DNA from: Deltaproteobacteria bacterium
GTDB taxonomy: Bacteria > Myxococcota_A > UBA9160 > UBA4427
Length of the DNA stretch: 22,684 nt
Assembly (NCBI GenBank): GCA_011051925.1
Contig: DRKE01000317.1
Coordinates: 1 to 22,684, forward strand
Direction: 5' to 3'
The position numbers and the translations under genes were made by a program. Below, piece after piece: positions 16,292-22,684 of the stretch. Positions within the stretch are counted from its first letter, which is position 1. The number at the start of each line of letters is the position of its first letter. The notes under the pieces are model-generated. The model had not been told where the DNA came from and made no database searches. It was given only the letters and a program-made list of their open reading frames with translations.

Positions 16292-18568
16292 TCAATCTGC
16301 CCCGGTTTCCGGGGGCGGCGTTTCCAGATCGATCAGGACGACGGTCTCGCGGGCATCGCTCGTGTCGATCGTCATGCTGCCGCCGCTCGCTTCGACCACG
16401 GTCCGGGCGAGGACGGTCTCGAGCACGTTCGATTCCGGATCGAGGTCGGCCAGGGAGGTCGACGCCCGACCCGCCGGGTTGTGATGGCGGAGCAGGATGC
16501 GCAGACGCGCCCGTCCGTCCGGGCCGCGCTCGAGATGTCGGGTCGCCACGAAGAGGTCCCCCCGTTCCGGCAGCGATTCGAGCGTCCGATCGAGCAGGCC
16601 TGCGAGGGCGATCCGGAGGGAATGGGCGTCGGCCCAGGCGAAGGGGGCGTCCCGCTCGAGTTCCCGCAGCACGAGAAGCCGGCCACGGGCAATCCGATCC
16701 CGTCTCTCGTCGAGCAGTTCTTCCAGCAGCGCCGAGACGTCGACGCGCTCGGGGGCGGGCTCGTCGCGTTCCGTGAGACTCGAAAGACGGGTCAGCACGT
16801 CGCTGATATGCGCGACGTCCCGGCCGACGAGCTCCGTGAAACGGGTCCGGAAGGTTTCGTCGTCGAAATGATCGGGCAGCAGCTCCGAGAAGGTCCGGAT
16901 CGAGACCAGCGGATTGCGGATCTCGTGTGACAGGCTGCGAGCGAGGCGGCGCCAGCCGAGGCCTCCGTCCGAAGGCCGCTGCTCGGCGCGGCCGGGGGTC
17001 GCCGTCGGTGCGTCCGGGGTTTCCGGTGCTCCGGCCGTGGTGGCGATGGCCACCGAAGGCTCCCTCACGGATGCCTCCCCTTTCTCCGTGCTGGCGGGAC
17101 CGGGTACGGGAGGCGGATCGGGGGACGGCGCGGACTCCGTCGCGACGCCGAATGTCGTCTCCGCGAGTCGGGTGTTCTCGTCGGGCGCGACCGCGGTCCT
17201 TGCCTCGGGGGGCTCCTCGAAAAAGGCGGCTTCGAGTTCTTCCGTGTCGACCCGGGACGACTCCTCTTCGGCTTCGACGACGGGAAGCGCCGTGTCGGCC
17301 TCGTCGGCGGGCGTCCCGGGAAGAACCGACTCGATCGGTTGGCCGAGACCGGCCATGCCGAGATGGGCCTCCTCCTCGCGTCGCATGCCGTCGGAGAACG
17401 CGGATTCGAGCGCGTTGCCCGGCGCGTCCGCCTCGGATCGGTCGGGCCCGCTCGGGCCGTCCGCGGGTTCGCGTGGGGGCTCCGCGGGAAAGCACAGATC
17501 TTCCTCTTCGATCGTGGAGCGCGAGCTGGCGGCCAGGCTCGTTCGCAGGACGGCCTCGAGTTCGGCGCGATCCCCCGACCAGGGGCAGGCCTCGAGGAAG
17601 CGGATGGCGCCGGGTCCGAAACGACGCGGAACGCCGCCGACGCTCCGGTTCCAGTCGCGGGCGACCTCTTCCGCGAAGGGGGCGATCCGATCCGGATGAT
17701 CCGTGAGCGATGGGATCTCGAGAACGAGAGGGGCGAACGCGTGCTCCAGCGCCGGTTCGAGTCGATCCCGCAGGCCCGTCGGTCCGGCGGTGGCGATCCA
17801 GCGAAGGCCGGAAAGCGACTCGTCGTCGGTCGGTGCATCGTCGTGGAGGACCCATTCCGCAAGTTGCTCCTGGGTGGCGATCGGGAGTGCATCGATCTCA
17901 TCGATCCAGACCGACCGGATCGGCGGCTTTTCCGATCCCTCTGCCCGGCCGAGACGCTGGGCGAGGGTTTCCATGTCGCCCGGATCCCGCCCGTGGAGAC
18001 GAAGCAGGGGACCTTCCCCGCCGCGGAAGAGTTCGGCATAACGACACAGGAGCGAGCGGCCGCTGCCCGGAACCCCGCGAACGAGTAGCGGCAGATTGCC
18101 CAGCGCCGGGTCGAGGGCACGAAGCAGACCGGGAACCTCGATGCCTCCCAGCCAGGCCGAAAAACGCTCTGCGATGCGTTGCCGGTGGCGACGCGCCGCG
18201 AGGCTCTCCGCCTTGCGCCGCGCCACGGCCCGTGCCAGGAAGGCGCGCAAGGTCCTCGCCCCCGGCGGCGTATCGAGGATCTCGGGGGCGACCGGACGGA
18301 AGAGCCGTCTGGCTTCGTCGATCTCGTCGGGTCTGCAGAGCAGCAGCCAATCGGCATGGGCCAGCTGGCGCCGGTGGCGATCGGCGAAGTCGAGTTCGAG
18401 TTCGAAATCCCCTTCGAGCGCCATCCAGATCGCTGCGGGTGCCGGGGCGCCTTCGAAGTCGACCTCGTTCGGTCCGCCGACGGTGAGATCGGAGTCGATC
18501 AGTCCGGACATGCGCGCCAGGGCGGCGCGATGGGGAGCACTACGATGGACGATCCAGAGCTTCGACAT
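16292..18568 (-). CDS. Composite signalling protein: degenerate AAA+ domain fused to a histidine kinase with a degenerate ATP-binding domain
   Basis: 758 residues from the ATG at 18568; a GTG at 18631 would add 21. Parts: (a) about 1-115, receiver-like N-terminus (KLWIVHRSAPHR) without acidic pocket or phosphoacceptor; (b) about 135-360, AAA+ domain resembling NtrC activators: GVPGSGRS (165-172, Walker A with Arg for Lys), VWIDEID (Walker B), WIATAG, LRDRLEPAL, WSGDRAELE, but no GAFTGA loop and an altered sensor region; (c) about 361-536, low-complexity Pro/Glu/Ala linker; (d) about 539-604, DHp domain with intact H-box SHEIRNPL (His548); (e) about 609-749, CA-like domain in which the N-box Asn residues are missing (ALAGLLDRTLE), the DxGxG site reads RHHNPAG and no GLGL box precedes VVEASGG. 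No membrane segments, so cytoplasmic. It probably modulates the adjacent response regulator; autokinase activity is doubtful. Confidence 0.85.
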   Translation of the reverse strand: MSKLWIVHRSAPHRAALARMSGLIDSDLTVGGPNEVDFEGAPAPAAIWMALEGDFELELDFADRHRRQLAHADWLLLCRPDEIDEARRLFRPVAPEILDTPPGARTLRAFLARAVARRKAESLAARRHRQRIAERFSAWLGGIEVPGLLRALDPALGNLPLLVRGVPGSGRSLLCRYAELFRGGEGPLLRLHGRDPGDMETLAQRLGRAEGSEKPPIRSVWIDEIDALPIATQEQLAEWVLHDDAPTDDESLSGLRWIATAGPTGLRDRLEPALEHAFAPLVLEIPSLTDHPDRIAPFAEEVARDWNRSVGGVPRRFGPGAIRFLEACPWSGDRAELEAVLRTSLAASSRSTIEEEDLCFPAEPPREPADGPSGPDRSEADAPGNALESAFSDGMRREEEAHLGMAGLGQPIESVLPGTPADEADTALPVVEAEEESSRVDTEELEAAFFEEPPEARTAVAPDENTRLAETTFGVATESAPSPDPPPVPGPASTEKGEASVREPSVAIATTAGAPETPDAPTATPGRAEQRPSDGGLGWRRLARSLSHEIRNPLVSIRTFSELLPDHFDDETFRTRFTELVGRDVAHISDVLTRLSSLTERDEPAPERVDVSALLEELLDERRDRIARGRLLVLRELERDAPFAWADAHSLRIALAGLLDRTLESLPERGDLFVATRHLERGPDGRARLRILLRHHNPAGRASTSLADLDPESNVLETVLARTVVEASGGSMTIDTSDARETVVLIDLETPPPETGAD

Positions 18569-18685
18569 GAGAACCAACGACGAGAACCCCCGAGACAGGG
18601 GTTTCCGGACACGAATGCCGGAGAGGAGCACAGCGAGTCAGCCAGAGAAACGGAACAGGGGGCACACTACCCCGTTCTGCGGGGC

Positions 18686-18700
18686 GCAAGCTACGTGCCA
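18686..18700 (-). promoter_or_regulatory. Sigma54 (-24/-12) promoter of the kinase/response-regulator operon
   Basis: Read on the minus strand: TGGCACG-TAGC-TTGC, a full match to the core TGGCACG-N4-TTGC. The expected transcript start is near 18674, about 105 bases before the ATG at 18568. Two copies of a 13-base motif lie roughly 50 and 100 bases upstream, suitable for activator binding. Confidence 0.75.
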
Positions 18701-18721
18701 ACCCCCGGTGCCCACGTCGCG

Positions 18722-18780
18722 GTTTCTCGCGAAGTGCAGTTCCTGGTTTAAGCTCCCGGAATGGATCGTTTTCCGCGAAG
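18722..18780. repeat. Pair of 13-base direct repeats, candidate activator sites
   Basis: GTTTCTCGCGAAG (18722-18734) and GTTTTCCGCGAAG (18768-18780) agree at 11 of 13 positions with 46 bases between starts. They lie upstream of the sigma54 promoter of the kinase operon. Confidence 0.4.
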
Positions 18781-18930
18781 CATCCGGATCCGGGCGGTGA
18801 AACGGATTCGCCCGTCTCCGGGGCCGGCCGTCGATACAGGGCAGCGCAGGTCCACGTCGAGGGAAAACCTCTTCCCTCCCCGTTTCCTCCCTTCCCCTCT
18901 CCTCCCCCAGGAACGGGCCTCGAGACGACC

Positions 18931-19413
18931 ATGAGCGAAACCGGACGGGTCCGCCCGGCACGCATGCAGGAGATCGATCGGATCGCCGCCCTCTGGACGT
19001 TGATCACGGAACACCACGCGAACCTCGATCCGCTCTTCCGGATGCGTCGCGGGACGGTGGCCGAGGGAGAGTTGCGTGAGTTGCTGCGCGCGCTCTACCG
19101 CGATCCCGATGTCGAGATCCTCGTCTTCGACGAAGCGGGAACGCCCGAGGGTCTGTGCATCGTTCGGATCGACCGGGCCCCGCCGATCCTCGAAGAGACC
19201 GAACGCGCGGAGATCACCGATCTCGGCGTGCGTCCGGAACGACGTCGACAGGGAATCGCACGGCGCCTCGTCGAGGAGGCGCAGGACTGGGTGCGCGACC
19301 GGGGCGTCGCGCGGATCGAGATCCAGGTGGCGACGGGCAATCGTGAGGGACAGGCCTTCTGGCGAGCGATCGGATACGCCGATCTGATGGACGTGCTGCA
19401 CAAACGGTTGTAG
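18931..19413 (+). CDS. GNAT-family N-acetyltransferase
   Basis: 160 residues with the GNAT fold: N-terminal strand and helix (VRPARMQEIDRIAALW), the central strands (VEILVFDEAG, GLCIVRID), motif A with the acetyl-CoA pyrophosphate-binding loop (ITDLGVRPERRRQGIARRLVEEA; RRRQGIA at 104-110) and the C-terminal FWRAIGYADL motif. Transfers acetyl from acetyl-CoA to an amine; the acceptor is unknown. The ATG at 18931 has only a distant AGGAA (18909-18913) and lies after a 41-base pyrimidine tract, so translation start efficiency may be low. The aminotransferase gene follows after 39 bases, so the two may act on the same amino compound. Confidence 0.9.
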   Translation: MSETGRVRPARMQEIDRIAALWTLITEHHANLDPLFRMRRGTVAEGELRELLRALYRDPDVEILVFDEAGTPEGLCIVRIDRAPPILEETERAEITDLGVRPERRRQGIARRLVEEAQDWVRDRGVARIEIQVATGNREGQAFWRAIGYADLMDVLHKRL

Positions 19414-19452
19414 ATTCGGCCTCTGGCGCGCCGCGTCAGGAGCCCCCCGATC

Positions 19453-20841
19453 ATGAGCCGATCCGAAGAACGACTGAACCCGATCGCGCAGGCGCTGTGC
19501 GAGAAACTCGAAGAGGCCGCACCCGAGGTCCTGGCGATGCTGTCCGCCTATGGACGCCGCCTCTACTTTCCCAAGGGCATCATCTCCCAGACCGCCGAGG
19601 CCAGACAGAAGGCCGATCGCTTCAATGCGACGATCGGGATCGCGACCGAGAAGGGTCGCCCCATGGCGCTGCCTTCGATCGCTGCCCATCTCGGGGACGT
19701 TCCGGTCGCGGATGCGGTGAACTATGCCCCGCCCGCGGGCCGCCCGGATCTCCGCGCGCGTTGGCGCGAGAAACTGCAGGCGGAGAATCCGAGCCTCACC
19801 GGAAAGAGTTTCGGCCAGCCGATCGTGACGGCTGCGATCACCCATGGCCTGAATCTCGCGGGTGAACTCTTCGTGGATCCCGGCGACGTGATCCTGATGC
19901 CCGACAAGCTCTGGGGAAACTATCGGTTGACCTACGAAGTCCATCACGGCGCGAAGATCGAGACCTTTCCCTTCTACGCGTCGGGTTCCGGCGGATCGAC
20001 GGCCGTCGACGCTTCCGGACCGGAATCCGGCGGTCTCGACACAGCGAGCTTCGCGGAACGTCTGGGCGAGCTGGCGCGGGACCACGCCAAGATCATCGTC
20101 CTGTTGAACTTCCCCAACAATCCGACGGGATACATGCCGACGCCCGCGGAGGGCGACGCCCTGGCGAGCGCGCTCGAGCGTCAGGCGGAGAGGGGAACGC
20201 GGATCGTCGTGTTCTGTGACGACGCGTATTTCGGTCTCTTCTATCACCTCGGCGGGCCGTCGATGACCGAATCCCTCTTCGGGAAGCTCACGGGACGACA
20301 TCCGAATCTCCTCGCGGTGAAGCTCGACGGGGCGACCAAGGAGCTTTTCGTCTGGGGCCTCCGCTGCGGGTTCATCACCTTCGGTCCCGGCCGGCCCGAG
20401 AGCGCCGAGGTCGTCTGCGAGGTGCTCGATGCGAAGGTGCGGGGGGCGATTCGCGGGGGCGTTTCGAACGTGCCGCAACTTTCCCAGAGCCTGGTCCAGC
20501 GTGCGCTCGAATCGCCGAGCCTGGCCGACGAACGGAAGGAGAAATGCGAAACGCTCCGGGCGCGGGCGCAGCGCGTCTTCGAGGTCGCCAACGATCCGCG
20601 TTATGCGGAGAGCTGGAGCGTCTACCCGTTCAACAGCGGTTATTTCATGTTGGTGAAGGTGAAGGGCGTCGATGCCGAGAAGCTCCGGGTCCATCTCCTC
20701 GAGGAGCACGGGGTCGGGTTGATCGCGACGAGTTCCACGGACATCCGCGTGGCCTTCTCCTGTCTCGAGGTCGAGGAGGTCGACCCGCTCTTCGAGGCGC
20801 TCCATCGGGCGATCGGGGAATTGCGACCGTCGGACGCCTGA
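19453..20841 (+). CDS. PLP-dependent aminotransferase, class I/II fold
   Basis: 462-residue fold-type I PLP enzyme. Seen: NYAPPAGRPDLRARW (substrate/cofactor region), NFPNNPTGY with Asn219-Asn223, CDDAYF with Asp256 (pyridine nitrogen) and Tyr259, the Schiff-base Lys296 in DGATKELFVWGLRCGF, and the carboxylate-binding Arg in STDIRVAFS. A Gly/Ser-rich stretch (ASGSGGSTAVDASG) sits in a surface loop near residue 180. It is somewhat longer than AspC-type enzymes and has an N-terminal extension (GIISQTAEARQKADRFNATIG) that marks a distinct bacterial subgroup. The substrate cannot be assigned. Start ATG with AGGAG (19439-19443) nine bases upstream. Confidence 0.93.
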   Translation: MSRSEERLNPIAQALCEKLEEAAPEVLAMLSAYGRRLYFPKGIISQTAEARQKADRFNATIGIATEKGRPMALPSIAAHLGDVPVADAVNYAPPAGRPDLRARWREKLQAENPSLTGKSFGQPIVTAAITHGLNLAGELFVDPGDVILMPDKLWGNYRLTYEVHHGAKIETFPFYASGSGGSTAVDASGPESGGLDTASFAERLGELARDHAKIIVLLNFPNNPTGYMPTPAEGDALASALERQAERGTRIVVFCDDAYFGLFYHLGGPSMTESLFGKLTGRHPNLLAVKLDGATKELFVWGLRCGFITFGPGRPESAEVVCEVLDAKVRGAIRGGVSNVPQLSQSLVQRALESPSLADERKEKCETLRARAQRVFEVANDPRYAESWSVYPFNSGYFMLVKVKGVDAEKLRVHLLEEHGVGLIATSSTDIRVAFSCLEVEEVDPLFEALHRAIGELRPSDA

Positions 20842-20937
20842 CGCACGGGCCACACGCGGACCCCGCTCCTTCCGGCGGCCGGACCGTTCCGCGCGGCCGA
20901 CGTCGGACCGTCTTCGCGGCCATCGCTTCGGTGGCGA

Positions 20938-22509
20938 TCAGTCCCCGCGTTTCGCCTCTTCGCGTTCGACGGCGTCGAGCGCGAGGACGATCTGCCGGCT
21001 GAGTTCGATGCTCTCGACCAGCGTCGCGATCGAGACCCTTTCGTCGATTCCGTGGACGCGGCGGCCTTCCTGGCGAGGCAGGGCGCGCGGGACGAAGCCG
21101 TAGGCGACGATGCCGAGTTCGCGAAACCAGTGGGCGTCGGTGAATCCGCCGATCATGCGGGGGACGACGAGGCCGGCGGGGGATCGACTCCCGGCGACCC
21201 TTTCGATCGCACGGTAGAGCGGCGTGTCGGCCGAAGACGCGCGCGCGGGAAAGGCGAGGATCTGCTCGATCTCGATCGCGTCGTCATCGACCAGCCTCGC
21301 AATCGATGCTGCGAACTCTTCGCAGCTCTCTCCGGGCAGCAGGCGGGCGTCGAGCTGGGCTCGCGCCACCGCGGGTGCGATATTCGTCTTCGGTGCGCCC
21401 TCGAGGACCGTGATCGAGACCGTGTTGCGGACGAGTGCGTTCTGGCCCGGATTGTCGAGGAACCGTCGGCGGAAGGCGTCGTCCTCGCGCAGGGCGCGGG
21501 ATAGATCGGCGAAGCCGGCCCGATCCCATTCCGGCGCGAGGGGGGCCAGCGCCGCGAACATGCGACCGACCTCGTCCGTCACATGGATGGCCGATTCGGC
21601 GCGTCGGATCCGGTCGAGGGCGGCGATCAGACGGGGCACGGCGGCATCCCGGGTGGGCGTGGAGCTATGGCCGGCCTGTCCGTGGGCGCGGAGCTCGAGC
21701 CAGCACGGCGCCTTCTCCGTCAGCGTCACGCCCCAGACGGGCGGTCTGCCGCCCTCGATGTCCGAGGCGGGCTGGATTCCGCCGCCCTCGGTCAGCAGGT
21801 ATCCCGCTCCCTCGAACAACTCCGGGTGATGGCGCACGATCCAACCCGCACCGAGTTCTCCTCCGGTTTCCTCGTCGGGCGTCGCCAGGAAGATCAGGTC
21901 GCGATCGGGTTTCTCGTCGGACTCGGCGAAGGCGATCAGCGTGAGCAGGTGGGCCACCGTCACCCCTTTCGCGTCCAGGGCCCCGCGACCCCAGACGAAG
22001 CTGTCCCAGACCCGCCCCGCAAAGGGATCGACGCTCCATTCGCTCGGGAGGGCGGGCACGGTATCGAGATGGGAGAGCAGGATCAGCGCCGGGCGTGCCC
22101 CCGCCCCGTCCTGGTCCGATCCGGTTGCCCGCGCCCGGAGCCGACCCCAGACGGCCGCTCGCGCGGGTCCGTCCTCGGGACCCGGTGTCGGAATGACCTC
22201 GTGCTCGATGCCCGCGCGACGCAGATGGGCGGCGAGCTTGCGGGCCAGGCCCCGTTCGTTTCCGGGCGGGTTGACCGTCCTCGTCCGGATCGCCTCGGAG
22301 AGCAGCTTCGTCGCGCGCTCCTCGAGCGGGGGGCGACGGAAGAGCCCATCGAAGGGCCAGATGGCCCGAGCGGGCGTGGCCAGGACGCTCACGAGGACGA
22401 TCGCCAGCAGCAGGCCCGGCAACGACGCGATCGGGAATCCGCGGTGCGGGCAGCGTGGTGGCGAAAAGGCGGGCTGCCGAAGGCTGGAATCGGCTGGGAT
22501 GAGGGACAT
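20938..22509 (-). CDS. Exported M20-family metallopeptidase
   Basis: 523 residues from the ATG at 22509, preceded by GGAGAG; an upstream in-frame start at 22548 lacks such a site and lies upstream of the predicted promoter -10. A signal peptide or anchor is at about 32-49 (GLLLAIVLVSVLATPARA), with a longer than usual N-terminal arm. The M20 di-zinc site is intact: HLD (His147, Asp149), GRGALDAKG (Asp179), DEETGG (Glu213 base, Glu214 ligand), Glu241 in TEGGG, and a late His in RRVHGIDERVS. The dimerisation domain has HGQAGHSSTP. Members hydrolyse peptides or N-acyl amino acids; the acidic/hydrophobic preference is unknown. It probably acts in the periplasm. Convergent with the aminotransferase gene. 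Confidence 0.92.
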   Translation of the reverse strand: MSLIPADSSLRQPAFSPPRCPHRGFPIASLPGLLLAIVLVSVLATPARAIWPFDGLFRRPPLEERATKLLSEAIRTRTVNPPGNERGLARKLAAHLRRAGIEHEVIPTPGPEDGPARAAVWGRLRARATGSDQDGAGARPALILLSHLDTVPALPSEWSVDPFAGRVWDSFVWGRGALDAKGVTVAHLLTLIAFAESDEKPDRDLIFLATPDEETGGELGAGWIVRHHPELFEGAGYLLTEGGGIQPASDIEGGRPPVWGVTLTEKAPCWLELRAHGQAGHSSTPTRDAAVPRLIAALDRIRRAESAIHVTDEVGRMFAALAPLAPEWDRAGFADLSRALREDDAFRRRFLDNPGQNALVRNTVSITVLEGAPKTNIAPAVARAQLDARLLPGESCEEFAASIARLVDDDAIEIEQILAFPARASSADTPLYRAIERVAGSRSPAGLVVPRMIGGFTDAHWFRELGIVAYGFVPRALPRQEGRRVHGIDERVSIATLVESIELSRQIVLALDAVEREEAKRGD

Positions 22510-22538
22510 GGCTCTCCAGGCGGGGCTTGATTGAGGGT

Positions 22539-22547
22539 AAAATAACA
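22539..22547 (-). promoter_or_regulatory. Possible extended -10 promoter of the M20 peptidase gene
   Basis: On the minus strand TG-T-TATTTT (22547-22539) fits an extended -10 element in an otherwise GC-rich region; the leader to the ATG would be about 23 bases. No convincing -35. Confidence 0.35.
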
Positions 22548-22637
22548 CGAATACCGAAGTCGAAGGCTCGCCCCCATGCAGAGCCGCGCGCGTCGGGCTA
22601 ATTATAGCGCCGGAGTGAGAGCCCCCAGGAGCACGGC

Positions 22638-22684
22638 ATGCAATTCGAGCCTTTCGGTTGGAAAGGTCTGTCCAGACTCATGAC
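22638..22684 (+). CDS. Start of an unidentified gene, cut by the window edge
   Basis: ATG at 22638 with AGGAG (22627-22631) six bases upstream opens a frame reading MQFEPFGWKGLSRLM to the edge. Too short to recognise. It is divergent from the M20 peptidase gene; AATTATAGC around 22601-22609 could contribute a weak -10. Confidence 0.55.
   Translation, partial: MQFEPFGWKGLSRLM

Larger units (their letters stand above)
18569..18930. other. Divergent regulatory region between the kinase operon and the GNAT gene
   Basis: 362 bases. Minus side: sigma54 promoter (18686-18700) and a 105-base leader with two possible stems, AACCCC/GGGGTT (18585-18590, 18598-18603) and TCCGG/CCGGA just beyond. Upstream of the promoter are two near-identical copies of GTTTYYCGCGAAG (18722-18734 and 18768-18780) and the palindrome CCGGATCCGG (18784-18793). 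Plus side: a pyrimidine tract (18868-18908, one G only) shortly before the GNAT start. Confidence 0.5.

Noticed and set aside
18748..20853. 701-codon minus-strand frame opposite the GNAT and aminotransferase genes
   Set aside because: No domain-like pattern; explained by codon bias of the plus-strand genes.
20871..20883. TCCGG-CGG-CCGGA as a two-way terminator between the aminotransferase and M20 genes
   Set aside because: Five pairs with a three-base loop and no T-run on either side; expected by chance at this GC content.

Overview
The window is GC-rich, densely coded chromosomal DNA. It carries 19 complete protein genes and one partial gene at each end. I see no rRNA, tRNA, CRISPR array, insertion sequence or other mobile-element signature. 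The gene set (bifunctional PBP with a TPR lipoprotein, lipoprotein signal peptidase, TatBC, sigma54 response regulator, HD-GYP and PilZ proteins, several lipoproteins) fits a Gram-negative bacterium. GC content, the large composite histidine kinase and the sigma54 wiring suggest a deltaproteobacterial-type lineage (Myxococcota or Desulfobacterota and relatives). That placement is inference only.

Layout. (1) 2-3119, plus strand: the 3' part of a class A penicillin-binding protein (PBP1b type), a TPR lipoprotein and a divergent LspA, a plausible cell-wall/lipoprotein unit. (2) 3604-5594, plus: an IclR regulator overlapping an acyl-CoA dehydrogenase by one base. (3) 6018-7780, plus: NADP-type malic enzyme and an SRPBCC protein. 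(4) 7785-9196, minus: an uncharacterised lipoprotein and a DUF4336 protein. (5) 9491-11332, plus: a patatin-like phospholipase and a secreted YceI-family protein. (6) 11341-12649, minus: tatC and a TatA/B-family gene. (7) 12863-18568, minus: a signalling cluster. (8) 18931-20841, plus: a GNAT acetyltransferase and a PLP aminotransferase. (9) 20938-22509, minus: an exported M20 peptidase, with the start of another gene (22638, plus) at the right edge.

The signalling cluster is the most interesting part. It encodes, in transcription order, a 758-residue protein fusing an AAA+ domain that resembles a sigma54 activator (no GAFTGA loop, Walker A Lys replaced by Arg) to a histidine kinase with an intact H-box but apparently destroyed N, G1 and G2 boxes; a canonical NtrC-type sigma54 response regulator; an HD-GYP response regulator (predicted c-di-GMP phosphodiesterase); and a PilZ protein (predicted c-di-GMP receptor) whose start overlaps the HD-GYP stop. 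Near-consensus -24/-12 promoters lie upstream of both halves: TGGCAC-N5-TTGCG before the kinase and TGGCAC-N5-TTGCT before the HD-GYP gene. The simplest reading is a self-contained circuit in which the sigma54 regulator controls its own operon and a c-di-GMP breakdown/receptor pair.
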